A DNA stretch of 64,000 nt. It comes from Hyphomicrobium denitrificans 1NES1. GTDB taxonomy: Bacteria; Pseudomonadota; Alphaproteobacteria; Rhizobiales; Hyphomicrobiaceae. Shown in pieces: positions 11,202 to 20,713 of this stretch. The stretch spans positions 1,240,001 through 1,304,000 of the forward strand of contig NC_021172.1 in assembly GCF_000230975.2 (NCBI RefSeq), in the 5' to 3' direction. Each line of letters opens with the position of its first letter. Positions within the stretch are counted from its first letter, which is position 1. Made by a program: the position numbers and the translations under genes. The notes beneath the pieces were generated by a model. The model searched no databases. It saw nothing but the letters and a program-made list of their open reading frames with translations, and was not told where the DNA came from.

Positions 11202-12734
11202 ATGAGCAAGCGCGCCCTTTCCGTTACCCGCGAGGAGAACTTCCCCGACTGGTACCAAGCTGTCGTCCGTGACGGCGACATGGCCGAGACGAGCCCCGTT
11301 CGCGGCTGCATGATCATCAAGCCGTGGGGCTGGGGCGTGTGGGAGCGCCTCCAGGTCGAACTCGACGCCCGCATCAAGGATACGGGCCATGACAACTGCT
11401 ATTTCCCGCTTTTCATTCCGATGAGCTTCATCGCCAAGGAGGCGGAGCACGTCGAAGGCTTCGCCAAGGAAATGGCGGTCGTCACGCATCACCGTTTGAA
11501 GAACGAGGGCGGCAAGCTGGTCGTCGATCCGGACGCGAAGCTCGAAGAACCGCTGATCGTTCGGCCGACGTCCGAGACGATCATTGGTGACGCGTTTCAG
11601 CGTTGGATCAAAAGCTACCGCGACTTGCCGCTGCTCATGAACCAGTGGGCGAACGTCGTACGCTGGGAGATGCGCACACGACTTTTCCTGCGCACCGCGG
11701 AGTTCCTCTGGCAGGAAGGCCATACCGCGCACGCCGACCGGGACGACGCAGTCGCTGAAACGCTCAAGATGCTCGAAGTCTACCGCACGTTTGCGGAAGA
11801 TGTGCTGGCGATGCCGGTGATCGCGGGCGAAAAGCCGGCGAACGAACGCTTCCCCGGGGCCGACAATACCTACTCGATCGAAGCGATGATGCAGGACGGC
11901 AAGGCGCTGCAGGCTGGCACGTCGCACTATCTCGGGACGCACTTCGCGGAAGCGCAGAACATCCAGTTCCAGAACACGGACGGTAAGTTGACCTACTGCC
12001 ACACGACGAGCTGGGGCGTTTCGACTCGTCTGATCGGCGGCGTGATCATGACACACGGCGACGACGATGGCCTGCGTCTGCCGCCGATGATCGCGCCGCG
12101 CCAGATCGTCATCGTGCCGATGCTGCGCGACAAGCCGGAAGACGCCGCGCTCATCGACTATTGCGTTTCGCTTGAGAAGGATTTGAAGGCGGCCGGCATT
12201 CGCACGCTCGTCGACATGAAGGCTGTGAAATCGGCCGAGAAGCGCTGGAACTGGGTGCGCCGCGGCGCTCCGATCATCGTCGAGATCGGCGGCCGCGATG
12301 CGAGCGGTAGCAATGTCACCTTCATGCGCCGCGACCGGCTGCGCGATGGCGACAAGGTCATTTCTCAGACATTGGCACGGGCGGATTTCGTCGCCCAGGC
12401 TCCGGCGCTGCTGCAAGAGATCCAGCAGACGCTTTATTCCGAAGCCAAGGCGCGGCTCGACGGCAACATCATCACGACCTTCAAATCGTTTGAGGATCTG
12501 GCCGATTATTTCGGGCCCGCCGAGGGCGAGGACGAGGGTGGTGCTTTCAAGGGCTGGGCACGGGTTCCGTGGTCGCGCCCCGAGGGTGCGAGCCTCGAAG
12601 CCATCGCGGACCGGCTGAAGGCCCTGAAATTGACCATCCGAAATGCGCCGCTTGGCCAAGAAGAAGCGGTGGGCAAGTGTCTTTTCACGGGAGAAGCGGC
12701 GAAGGAGTATGTCTTAATAGCGCGGGCCTATTAA
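11202..12734 (+). CDS. proS: Prolyl-tRNA synthetase, archaeal/eukaryotic (type 3) form
   Basis: 510-residue class II synthetase that charges tRNA-Pro. It is not the roughly 440-residue form usual in Alphaproteobacteria. The N-terminal ENFPDWYQAVVRDGDMAE and RGCMIIKPWGWGVWE segments, RPTSET at 121-126, NVVRWE at 151-156, LRTAEFLWQEGHT at 163-175, no editing insertion between motifs 2 and 3, a long C-terminal domain and a terminal tyrosine are all features of the archaeal/eukaryotic-type enzyme. The start ATG at 11202 matches the conserved N terminus; the frame is open upstream to 10926. It occupies the place next to DUF1467 where the usual proS normally lies. Confidence 0.93.
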   Translation: MSKRALSVTREENFPDWYQAVVRDGDMAETSPVRGCMIIKPWGWGVWERLQVELDARIKDTGHDNCYFPLFIPMSFIAKEAEHVEGFAKEMAVVTHHRLKNEGGKLVVDPDAKLEEPLIVRPTSETIIGDAFQRWIKSYRDLPLLMNQWANVVRWEMRTRLFLRTAEFLWQEGHTAHADRDDAVAETLKMLEVYRTFAEDVLAMPVIAGEKPANERFPGADNTYSIEAMMQDGKALQAGTSHYLGTHFAEAQNIQFQNTDGKLTYCHTTSWGVSTRLIGGVIMTHGDDDGLRLPPMIAPRQIVIVPMLRDKPEDAALIDYCVSLEKDLKAAGIRTLVDMKAVKSAEKRWNWVRRGAPIIVEIGGRDASGSNVTFMRRDRLRDGDKVISQTLARADFVAQAPALLQEIQQTLYSEAKARLDGNIITTFKSFEDLADYFGPAEGEDEGGAFKGWARVPWSRPEGASLEAIADRLKALKLTIRNAPLGQEEAVGKCLFTGEAAKEYVLIARAY

Positions 12735-12812
12735 AACCGCGGGGGTGGCCTTAACTCAGACACACGGGGGTGCGATGCGGCGCGCTCCAAGGGGTAGGCG
12801 GAGCGAGGGGCA

Positions 12813-14087
12813 ATGACGACCACGGCTGTCCGGGACACGAAGCCCTTTTCGTCGTTCGAATGGATGATTGCGGGGCGCTATCTGCGTGCGCGACGCAAGG
12901 AAGGCTTTATTTCCGTCATCGCCGGATTTTCGTTCCTCGGCATCATGCTTGGCGTCGCGACGCTCATCATTGTCATGGCCGTGATGAACGGGTTTCGCCA
13001 CGATCTCTTTTCCAAAATCATGGGCCTCAACGGCCATGTGATCGTGCAGAAGCTCGGCGATCGCTTCGACGACTACGAGCAGATGGCCGAGAAGATCAAA
13101 CAGGTGCCGGGCGTGCAGGTTGCCATGCCGGTGATCGAAGGCCAGGTCATGGTATCGTCCAGCTCGCAGGCTTTGGGCGGGCTTGTGCGCGGCGTTCGCG
13201 AAGCGGATCTCAAATCGCTGAAACTCGTTTCGGGGAACGTGCGGGCGGGCACGCTTGACGGCTTCGACAAGCAAACGGGCATCGCAATGGGCATCCGGCT
13301 TGCGAACCAGCTGCATGTCGGCCTTGGCGATAGCGTAACGCTCGTTTCGCCGCGCGGAGCTGCAACGCCGTTTGGAACCGCGCCCAGGTCCAAGGCCTAT
13401 CAGATTACGTCGATCTTCGAACTCGGCATGAGCGAATACGATCGCATGATGATCTTCATGCCGCTCGGCGAAGCACAGAAATATTTCTCGAAAAACGGCG
13501 AGGTCGATGTCGTCGAGGTCGTCGTCAACGACCCGGAGAACGTCGATAGTTTCCGCGCTGAAATCCTGAAGGCGGGCGGTCCCTCGATTGCCGTTGCCGA
13601 CTGGCGTCAACGCAACGAGACGTTTTTCAACGTGCTGTCCGTAGAACGCAACGTGATGTTCATTATCCTGTCGCTGATCGTTCTCGTTGCGGCACTGAAC
13701 ATCATCTCCGGCTTGATGATGCTCGTGAAGGACAAGGGCCGCGACATCGCAATTCTCCGCACGATGGGTGCTACCAAGGGCGCCGTGATGCGCGTCTTCC
13801 TGATAACGGGGGCATCGATCGGCGTCGTCGGCACGCTTGCGGGCCTCATGCTTGGCGTGATTTTCTGCTGGAATATCGACAGCATCAAGAATTTCGCGTC
13901 GTGGGTCACGGGAACGACGGTCTTCGATCCGAGCGTCTATTATCTGACGAAGCTGCCGGCGGACATCGACCCGCACGAAACGGGAGGGATCGTCATCATG
14001 GCACTCGTCTTGTCGGTTATTGCAACGCTTTATCCGTCGTGGCGGGCCTCGCGGCTCGACCCTGTCGAAGCGCTGCGTTACGAGTGA
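12813..14087 (+). CDS. lolC: Lipoprotein-releasing ABC transporter permease LolC/LolE
   Basis: 424-residue inner-membrane permease that extracts outer-membrane lipoproteins for transfer to LolA. One transmembrane helix near residues 40-65 is followed by a periplasmic MacB-like domain, then three helices in a C-terminal FtsX-type domain. The signature [27 protein letters not shown] is at about 32-58. A single permease next to lolD suggests a homodimeric LolC-type complex. SD-like GCGAGGGG precedes the ATG. Confidence 0.93.
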   Translation: MTTTAVRDTKPFSSFEWMIAGRYLRARRKEGFISVIAGFSFLGIMLGVATLIIVMAVMNGFRHDLFSKIMGLNGHVIVQKLGDRFDDYEQMAEKIKQVPGVQVAMPVIEGQVMVSSSSQALGGLVRGVREADLKSLKLVSGNVRAGTLDGFDKQTGIAMGIRLANQLHVGLGDSVTLVSPRGAATPFGTAPRSKAYQITSIFELGMSEYDRMMIFMPLGEAQKYFSKNGEVDVVEVVVNDPENVDSFRAEILKAGGPSIAVADWRQRNETFFNVLSVERNVMFIILSLIVLVAALNIISGLMMLVKDKGRDIAILRTMGATKGAVMRVFLITGASIGVVGTLAGLMLGVIFCWNIDSIKNFASWVTGTTVFDPSVYYLTKLPADIDPHETGGIVIMALVLSVIATLYPSWRASRLDPVEALRYE

Positions 14088-14092
14088 GGCCC

Positions 14093-14818
14093 ATGGAGAC
14101 ATCGCCCGCCGGTACGACTTTTTCGCCGATCCTGCAGCTCGAAGGCGTAACGCGGTCTTTCCGCCAAGGCGAGCGCGAGATCGTTGTTCTGACCGGTGTC
14201 GATGCGGTGCTGTGGCCCGGGCAGGCGGTGGCTCTGGTCGGTCCCTCGGGCGCGGGCAAGTCGACGCTTTTGCATATCACCGGCCTTCTCGAATCTCCGA
14301 CGAGCGGGCGTATATTCCTGAACGGAAAAGACTGCGCGACGCTTTCGGAAGCGCAGCGGACGCGCCTGCGCCGGAAGGAAATCGGTTTCGTCTATCAGTT
14401 CCACCAGCTATTGCCGGAATTCTCGGCGCTGGAGAACGTTGTCCTTCCGCAGATGATCCTTGGCCGTGGACGCAAGGCGGCGGAAGCCCGCGCACTGAGC
14501 CTGCTCGGCGGCCTCGGCCTTGCGGAGCGCGCGCACCATCGTCCGGCGGAGCTTTCGGGCGGTGAGCAGCAGCGGGCCGCGATCTGCCGTGGGCTCGCGA
14601 ATTCACCGAGGCTTCTGCTTGCCGACGAGCCGACCGGCAACCTCGACCCGCACACCTCGGAATACGTTTTCCGCGAGCTTGTCGAGCTTATCCGCCGCCA
14701 AGGTGTGGCGGCGCTGATCGCGACGCACAATCTCGAGCTGGCGCGACGGATGGATCGGGTGCTGCAGGTCCACGAAGGCCGTCTCGTCGAACTCGCTCCG
14801 GCGTCGATCCGGCGCTGA
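14093..14818 (+). CDS. lolD: Lipoprotein-releasing ABC transporter ATPase LolD
   Basis: 241-residue ATPase partner of the upstream permease. Walker [10 protein letters not shown] is at 50-58, the ABC signature LSGGEQQR at 154-161, and Walker B LLLADEP at 174-180 followed by TGNLD. The ATG at 14093 lies five bases after the lolC stop. The frame is open upstream within lolC but the extension is not LolD-like. Confidence 0.95.
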   Translation: METSPAGTTFSPILQLEGVTRSFRQGEREIVVLTGVDAVLWPGQAVALVGPSGAGKSTLLHITGLLESPTSGRIFLNGKDCATLSEAQRTRLRRKEIGFVYQFHQLLPEFSALENVVLPQMILGRGRKAAEARALSLLGGLGLAERAHHRPAELSGGEQQRAAICRGLANSPRLLLADEPTGNLDPHTSEYVFRELVELIRRQGVAALIATHNLELARRMDRVLQVHEGRLVELAPASIRR

Positions 14819-14885
14819 AACCGGCCTATTTCTGGGCTGTGGATCGTTTCTGCCGGAAGCGGCTTTCATGTCCTAATCTAGGGAT

Positions 14886-17800
14886 ATGGAACAGATTCGG
14901 TCGCCTGCCAAAGCTCCCCAATTCGTGCACCTAAAGGTACACTCGGCATATTCGCTGCTTGAAGGCGCGCTGCCGATCGCGAAGCTCGCAAAGCTGGCAG
15001 ACGCGATGCAGTTCCCGGCACTCGGGCTGACCGACACCAACAATTTCTTCGGCGCGCTCGAATTCTCCGAAAAACTTTGGGCAGCGGGCGTGCAGCCGAT
15101 CGTCGGCGGATCGCTGGATGTCGATTTCGGCGACAATCGCGATGCGCAGCCCTCGGCACTGCGAGCGCTGAGCAATGAGCCGCGCAGCAAGCCTGCTGGC
15201 AAGATCGCACTTCTGGCGATGACGGCCGACGGCGTTGCCAATCTGATGCGGCTTTCGAAAGCGCTCTATTTCGAAGCTGCTTCGGATGAGCCCCCGCATG
15301 TCAAGATCGCGCGCATCGAAGAATTTTCGGACGGCATCATTGCGTTGACGGGCGGGCCACTGGGGCCGATCGATTCCGCGCTTCGCGACGGCCAGCACGA
15401 TCTCGCCGCCGAGCGGATCAAGACGCTTGAAAAGATTTTCGGCAATCGGCTTTACGTTGAAGTGCAGCGGCATGGGTTGCCAGAGGAAGCCGACTTCGAG
15501 CCGGTTCTTCTCGATCTTGCGTATGAGCGTCGTATTCCGATCGTCGCAACGAACGAATGTTATTTTGCACAGCGCTCCGACTACGAGGCGCATGACGTTC
15601 TGCTGTGCATCGCGGACGGCCGCTATGTCGTCGAGGACAATCGCCGCCGCGCGAGCCCCGAGCACTATCTCAAAAGCGAAGCGGAGATGCTGGCGCTTTT
15701 CGCGGATTTGCCCGAGGCGCTTGCCAATACCGTCGAGATCGCGATGCGCTGCACGGCGCGTGCCGAGGGACGCAAGCCGATCCTACCGCGCTTCGTCAAA
15801 GCCGACGACAGTCTGAGCGAAATCGAGAACTTCCGGCTCGAAGCGGCCGAACTCAAGAAGCAGGCGAAGGAAGGTCTCGCGCGGCGCCTGAAGGCGCACG
15901 GTGCGGCTCCGGGCTTCACGGTCGACGATTACGAGAAGCGGCTCGCCTACGAGATCGACGTCATCACGCAGATGAAGTTTCCCGGCTACTTTCTGATCGT
16001 CGCAGACTTCATCAAGTGGTCGAAAGCCAACGGCGTGCCGGTCGGGCCCGGACGCGGCTCGGGTGCCGGCTCGCTCGTCGCGTACGCGCTGACGATTACC
16101 GATCTCGATCCCCTGCGGTTCGGGCTACTGTTCGAGCGTTTCCTCAATCCTGAGCGTATTTCGATGCCGGACTTCGACGTCGACTTCTGCCAGGAGAAGC
16201 GCGACCGCGTCATCCATTACGTTCAGCAGAAATACGGCGACGATCGCGTCGCGCAGATCATCACGCACGGAAAGCTGCAGGCACGCGCCGTGCTGCGCGA
16301 CGTCGGGCGCGTGCTGCAGATGCCCTATGGTCAGGTCGACCGTCTCTGCAAACTGGTGCCGAACAATCCGGCCAATCCTGTCACGCTGAAAGAGGCGATC
16401 GAAGGCGAACCGAAGCTGCAGGAAGAGCGCGACCGCGAGCCGATCGTCGCGCGTCTTCTCGAAATCGCGCAAAAGCTCGAAGGGCTTTATCGCCATGCCT
16501 CGACGCACGCCGCAGGCATGGTGATCGGCGACAGGCCGCTGGAAGAGCTGGTGCCGCTCTATCGTGATCCGAAATCGCACTTCCCGATTACGCAATACAA
16601 CTGGAAGATGGTCGAGGCGGCCGGCCTCGTGAAGTTCGACTTTCTCGGCCTCAAGACGCTGACCGTACTTGAGAAGGCCGTCGATCTGATCAAGCAGGTC
16701 AGAGGTATCACGGTCGATCTGCCGAGCCTGCCGCTCGACGATAAAGCGACCTACGACATGCTGGCGAAGGCCGATACGGCGGGCGTCTTCCAGCTTGAAA
16801 GTACGGGCATGCGCGAAAGCCTGAAGCGGCTGAAGCCCGACCGCTTCGAGGACATCATCGCCATGGTCGCGCTCTATCGGCCGGGCCCTATGGACAACAT
16901 CCCGACCTACATCAACCGCAAGCATGGCGAGGAGCCCGTCGATTACCTGCACGACATGCTTGAAGGCATTCTGAAGGAAACCTACGGCGTCATCATCTAC
17001 CAGGAGCAGGTCATCCAGATCGCGCAGGTGATGGGTGGCTACACGCTCGGCCAGGCCGATATGCTACGCCGCGCGATGGGTAAAAAAGACAAGGTGGAAA
17101 TGGCGAAGCAGCAGGCGCGCTTCGTCGAAGGCGCTGTCGCCAAAGGCGTGAAGAAGGAAGAGGCCAACTATATCTTCGAACTTGTCGATAAATTCGCGGG
17201 CTATGGCTTCAACAAATCGCACGCGGCGGCTTACGCGCTCGTCAGCTACCATACGGCCTATTTGAAGGCTAACTTCCGCGAAGAATTTTTTGCGGCCTCA
17301 ATGACGCTCGATATGGGCAATACCGACAAGCTCGCAATGTTCGCATCGGAAGCCCGCAAATCCGGAATTCAAATGCTGCCGCCGTGCGTCAATCAATCGG
17401 CGGTCGATTTCGGTGTCGAGCCGGCAAAGGACGGCGGCAAGCACGGTGCTATTCGTTATTCGCTTGCCGCATTGAAGAATATCGGCGCCGGCGCTGTCGA
17501 AACCATCGTCAACGAGCGAAACGGTGCTGGTGCTTTCAAATCGCTTGCCGATTTCGCTGCCCGCGTCGATGCCAAGGCGCTGAATAAGCGGGCCATCGAA
17601 ACGCTTGCAAAGGGCGGCGCATTCGACGCCCTGAACAATGACCGCGCCCTTGTTGCGGCCAACGCCGATACGATCCTCGCAGAAGCTCACCGACGCACGG
17701 AGAATGAGGCCCAGGGGATGACCGATCTCTTTGGTTCCGGCGGCAAATCGGCGGAGCTTGTCCTGCGCTCTGCAGAAGGCTGGACGCCGATGGAGCGCTT

Positions 17801-18431
17801 GGCTGCCGAATTCGAAGCCATCGGATTTTATCTGTCGGGTCATCCGCTCGATCAATATGACCGCGTTCTGAAAAAGCTGGGCGTCAGAAAATTCACCGAA
17901 TTCGATGAACTCACGCAACGCGGCGCGACGGCCGGGCGTCTCGCCGGAGTCGTTATCGCCGCGCGCGAGCGGCGTTCGCAGAAAGGCAACAAGTTCGCCT
18001 TCGCATCATTCTCGGATGCGACAGGTCAATTCGAGGCCGTGATTTTTTCAGATACGCTGGCAGTCTGCCGCGAACTTCTTGAGCCCGGCACGCCCGTCAT
18101 CGTCTCGGTCGAGGCGGAGCGCGACGGCGATACGCTGAAGATGCGCGTCCAATCCATCGAGGCGCTCGACAAAGCTGCCGCCGGCGTGCCGCGAAATTTG
18201 CGGATTGTTCTCGATCATCGCCGCTGTACTGGACCAAACGGCGAGCGGCTTGCAGAAGTGAGCAGCCGTCTGAAGCCGGCTCAGCGCGGCGGAGAAGTGC
18301 GTATCGTGCTCCCGCTATTCGAGCGTGGCTGCGAAATGGAGTTGCTACTGCCGGGACGATATGACGTGTCTCCACAGGAGGCGGGGCGAATTGCATCGCT
18401 CGCAGTTGTGGCGGAAATCATCGAAGCCTGA
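14886..18431 (+). CDS. dnaE: DNA polymerase III subunit alpha
   Basis: 1181-residue replicative polymerase. The N-terminal PHP domain begins with HLKVHSAYSLLEGALPI. The catalytic aspartates lie in PDFDVDF at about D431 and D433, after the GRGSGAGSLVAYAL loop. A helix-hairpin-helix region follows, and an OB fold near 1000-1080 (TAGRLAGVVIAARERRSQKGNKFAF). Length and sequence fit DnaE1 rather than error-prone DnaE2. It stands alone after lolCD. Confidence 0.97.
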   Translation: MEQIRSPAKAPQFVHLKVHSAYSLLEGALPIAKLAKLADAMQFPALGLTDTNNFFGALEFSEKLWAAGVQPIVGGSLDVDFGDNRDAQPSALRALSNEPRSKPAGKIALLAMTADGVANLMRLSKALYFEAASDEPPHVKIARIEEFSDGIIALTGGPLGPIDSALRDGQHDLAAERIKTLEKIFGNRLYVEVQRHGLPEEADFEPVLLDLAYERRIPIVATNECYFAQRSDYEAHDVLLCIADGRYVVEDNRRRASPEHYLKSEAEMLALFADLPEALANTVEIAMRCTARAEGRKPILPRFVKADDSLSEIENFRLEAAELKKQAKEGLARRLKAHGAAPGFTVDDYEKRLAYEIDVITQMKFPGYFLIVADFIKWSKANGVPVGPGRGSGAGSLVAYALTITDLDPLRFGLLFERFLNPERISMPDFDVDFCQEKRDRVIHYVQQKYGDDRVAQIITHGKLQARAVLRDVGRVLQMPYGQVDRLCKLVPNNPANPVTLKEAIEGEPKLQEERDREPIVARLLEIAQKLEGLYRHASTHAAGMVIGDRPLEELVPLYRDPKSHFPITQYNWKMVEAAGLVKFDFLGLKTLTVLEKAVDLIKQVRGITVDLPSLPLDDKATYDMLAKADTAGVFQLESTGMRESLKRLKPDRFEDIIAMVALYRPGPMDNIPTYINRKHGEEPVDYLHDMLEGILKETYGVIIYQEQVIQIAQVMGGYTLGQADMLRRAMGKKDKVEMAKQQARFVEGAVAKGVKKEEANYIFELVDKFAGYGFNKSHAAAYALVSYHTAYLKANFREEFFAASMTLDMGNTDKLAMFASEARKSGIQMLPPCVNQSAVDFGVEPAKDGGKHGAIRYSLAALKNIGAGAVETIVNERNGAGAFKSLADFAARVDAKALNKRAIETLAKGGAFDALNNDRALVAANADTILAEAHRRTENEAQGMTDLFGSGGKSAELVLRSAEGWTPMERLAAEFEAIGFYLSGHPLDQYDRVLKKLGVRKFTEFDELTQRGATAGRLAGVVIAARERRSQKGNKFAFASFSDATGQFEAVIFSDTLAVCRELLEPGTPVIVSVEAERDGDTLKMRVQSIEALDKAAAGVPRNLRIVLDHRRCTGPNGERLAEVSSRLKPAQRGGEVRIVLPLFERGCEMELLLPGRYDVSPQEAGRIASLAVVAEIIEA

Positions 18432-18568
18432 ACCATTGGTTGTGGGTAAAAGAGTTACAGTCAATTTCTTTCAAGAATTATGCGTCTACGGACGACGGCT
18501 TTGTCGTCGCTCGTGCGTTAAGGGTCCTGACGTGTCGAGACGCGTCATATGCTAGATAGGAGCCCTTA

Positions 18569-18817
18569 ATGAAAAAGAGTCTGATAGCAGCAGCGGCGTT
18601 TGCTGCCCTTACCCTCGGCGGTGCCAGCATGGCCAGCGCTGGTGTTGCAGGCGTCGGCTTGAATGGCATTAGCTCGCACGCAAACACGACCGCTGCTGAG
18701 CACGTCGATTATCGGCGCGACCATTACAAGAAGCGCCACTACAAGAAGAACTGGTGGCACAAGAAGAAGTGGGTCTGCCGTTATCGTCACGGTCACCGCC
18801 ATTGCTTCTGGCGCTAA
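18569..18817 (+). CDS. Small secreted Lys/His/Trp-rich protein
   Basis: 82 residues. A clear signal peptide with AxA-type cleavage near residue 24 is followed by a mature part of about 58 residues. From residue 48 it is strongly basic and aromatic, with repeated HYKK/WWHKKK blocks and two cysteines (CRYRHGHRHC). GGAG lies seven bases before the ATG. I do not recognise a named family. Similar short basic secreted proteins occur in Hyphomicrobiales, but no function can be assigned. Confidence 0.72.
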   Translation: MKKSLIAAAAFAALTLGGASMASAGVAGVGLNGISSHANTTAAEHVDYRRDHYKKRHYKKNWWHKKKWVCRYRHGHRHCFWR

Positions 18818-18922
18818 TCGTATGGATGGGCAGGAGAAGGTTGTGCTTTAGCGCTGCCTTCTTCTGACACAGTTTGAGCGCATAGCTTGCGCCCTTGAGC
18901 CAGTCGAAAACGAGGCAAGATT

Positions 18923-19267
18923 ATGTCAAAATTCTACGCTGCGTTGGTCACTGCATTGCTCTTTGCGCCCGCTGTTCATGCAGCGGATGCAAAGATGAGC
19001 GCTGCGGACATCAAGAAAAGCCTTGAAGCAGCCGCGTCCGATCCCGCGAAGGTCACCGCTTATTGTGCCATGTCGAAGAAGATGGACGAAGTCGGCGACG
19101 ATGAAAAGAAAGCGGAGGCTGCGGGCGACGAGATCGACGGTTACTTCAAGACCCTTGGCAATGATTTCGAGAACGCCTGGGACGCTGGCCAGGATGCTGC
19201 TGACGGCACGCCCGAAGCCAACGCGATGGATGCAGCCATGACGACGCTCGACGCAAAATGTAAGTAG
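18923..19267 (+). CDS. Small secreted acidic protein, unknown function
   Basis: 114 residues with a signal peptide (cleavage after HAA near residue 20). The mature domain is acidic and largely helical, with two cysteines (one near position 48 and one just before the end) that could form a disulfide. GAGG precedes the ATG. Not recognised; a periplasmic location is inferred from the signal peptide. Confidence 0.72.
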   Translation: MSKFYAALVTALLFAPAVHAADAKMSAADIKKSLEAAASDPAKVTAYCAMSKKMDEVGDDEKKAEAAGDEIDGYFKTLGNDFENAWDAGQDAADGTPEANAMDAAMTTLDAKCK

Positions 19268-19349
19268 CAGGCATCGAGTTTCGAATAGTCGGTTTCGACC
19301 GGCCGTCTACCGGTCAGCGTTCACCGTCGACATTGCTTTCCCAAAATAG

Positions 19350-19405
19350 CGACACGCCGCAAACCCGGGCGATCAACCCGAATGCAGCGTGTCGCTTTCG
19401 TTTTC
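19350..19405 (+). terminator. Stem-loop with nested hairpin, probable terminator
   Basis: GCGACACGC (19350-19358) pairs with GCGTGTCGC (19388-19396). The loop contains a second small hairpin (CGGG/CCCG). TTTCGTTTT follows. It lies between the acidic secreted protein and the rpsB promoter. Confidence 0.5.
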
Positions 19406-19462
19406 GGGTTATCTGCAACACGGCAGCGCCGAATGCCGCGGTTTTTCTGCGGCAGGTGCGGG

Positions 19463-19491
19463 TTGCGCGTTCCTGCAATCCCCCGTATACA
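19463..19491 (+). promoter_or_regulatory. Predicted sigma70-type promoter of rpsB
   Basis: TTGCGC at 19463-19468 and TATACA at 19486-19491 are separated by exactly 17 bases. This is a good match to housekeeping promoters and lies 143 bases before the rpsB start codon. Confidence 0.6.
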
Positions 19492-19634
19492 GCCGCCATC
19501 TCACACGCGAGACCTGCGCCATGCGGATGAAAAGCCCCGCGTCGCGCTCCGGTGGAGAAAATGCAAGTCCCTGAAAAGACTTGCTAATCTCTTCTCAGTC
19601 TTGCGGAGGTCTAACCGGAAAAGGATCCTATTCG

Positions 19635-20624
19635 ATGGCGCTTCCTGCCTTCAATATGCGTCAGCTTTTGGAAGCTGGCGTTCACTTCGGCCACCAGGCT
19701 CACCGCTGGAACCCCAAGATGGCACCGTTCATCTATGGGTCGCGGAACAAAATCCACATTCTCGATCTGACGCAGACGGTGCCGATGCTGCATCAGGCGC
19801 TGCTCAAGGTTTCCGATACGGTGGCCGGCGGCGGTCGCGTTCTTTTCGTTGCAACGAAGCGGCAGGCGTCTGACGGCATCGCGGAAGCCGCGAAGCGCAG
19901 TGCGCAGTACTTCATCAATCACCGCTGGCTAGGTGGTACGCTGACGAACTGGAAAACGGTCTCGCAGTCCATCCGACGCCTGCGTCAGCTCGACGATATT
20001 CTTGCCGATCCGCAGGGTCGCACGAAGAAAGAAATTCTGAACCTGACGCGCGAGCGCGACAAGCTCAATCAGTCGCTCGGCGGCATCAAGGACATGGGCG
20101 GCACGCCCGACCTTCTCGTCGTCATCGACACGAACAAGGAATCGATCGCGATCCAGGAAGCGCGCAAGCTGAACATTCCGATCGTGGCGATCGTCGATAC
20201 GAACTGCGATCCGGACGGCATTGATTATCCGGTGCCGGGCAATGACGATGCCGGCCGCGCGATCACGCTCTATTGCGATCTGATGGCACGTGCTGCGCTC
20301 GACGGCATCGAGCGTGCACAGGGTGCTGCCGGTGTCGATATCGGTGCTTCGGACGCGCCTCCTGCTGAGGATCTGCCGAAGGTCACGTTCAAGGGCATCG
20401 AGGCTCCGCGTGGCGAAGCGGATGATTTGAAGCGCATCACTGGTATCACGCCGAAGCTCGAACAGCGTCTCAACGACGCCGGCGTCTACCACTTCTGGCA
20501 GATCGCTGATCTCGACGCCGACCATACGGCTGCTCTCGACCGGCAGCTGAAGCTCAAGGGCCAGGTCGTCAAAGAAGATTGGGTTGGCCAGGCTAAGAAG
20601 CTCGTGGAAGCAGCCTCGGTATAA
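19635..20624 (+). CDS. rpsB: 30S ribosomal protein S2 with C-terminal extension
   Basis: 329-residue S2 (E. coli S2 is about 240), a small-subunit protein that bridges to S1. The core begins [21 protein letters not shown] and includes the conserved [14 protein letters not shown] stretch. From about residue 230 there is an alanine/acid-rich linker. A helix-hairpin-helix-like segment starts near 263 ([20 protein letters not shown]). Such extensions are known in several Alphaproteobacteria. The ATG at 19635 is chosen by homology; an upstream ATG at 19581 adds an unrelated 18 residues. Confidence 0.96.
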   Translation: MALPAFNMRQLLEAGVHFGHQAHRWNPKMAPFIYGSRNKIHILDLTQTVPMLHQALLKVSDTVAGGGRVLFVATKRQASDGIAEAAKRSAQYFINHRWLGGTLTNWKTVSQSIRRLRQLDDILADPQGRTKKEILNLTRERDKLNQSLGGIKDMGGTPDLLVVIDTNKESIAIQEARKLNIPIVAIVDTNCDPDGIDYPVPGNDDAGRAITLYCDLMARAALDGIERAQGAAGVDIGASDAPPAEDLPKVTFKGIEAPRGEADDLKRITGITPKLEQRLNDAGVYHFWQIADLDADHTAALDRQLKLKGQVVKEDWVGQAKKLVEAASV

Positions 20625-20674
20625 GGGCGCGTTTTCGTGCCCTCACTGGGTTGAATTTGTGAAACAGGATAACT

Positions 20675-20694
20675 GAGGCGCCTTTCGGCGCCTC
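20675..20694 (+). other. Perfect 8-bp stem-loop between rpsB and tsf
   Basis: GAGGCGCC, loop TTTC, GGCGCCTC. No T-run follows, so it is more likely a processing, stability or attenuation element than a full intrinsic terminator. It ends 19 bases before the chosen tsf start. Confidence 0.5.
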
Positions 20695-20713
20695 GAACCT
20701 AATGGGTGACAGG

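Larger units (their letters stand above)
19268..19634 (+). other. Gene-free interval and rpsB leader
   Basis: 367 bases with no convincing gene. It holds a stem-loop after the acidic secreted protein, a sigma70-like promoter and a leader of roughly 135-140 bases before rpsB. Short open frames here lack ribosome sites and family resemblance. Confidence 0.6.

Noticed and set aside
11043..12659. 538-residue ORF antisense to proS
   Set aside because: GC-rich shadow frame without ribosome site or recognisable motif; proS is certain on the other strand.
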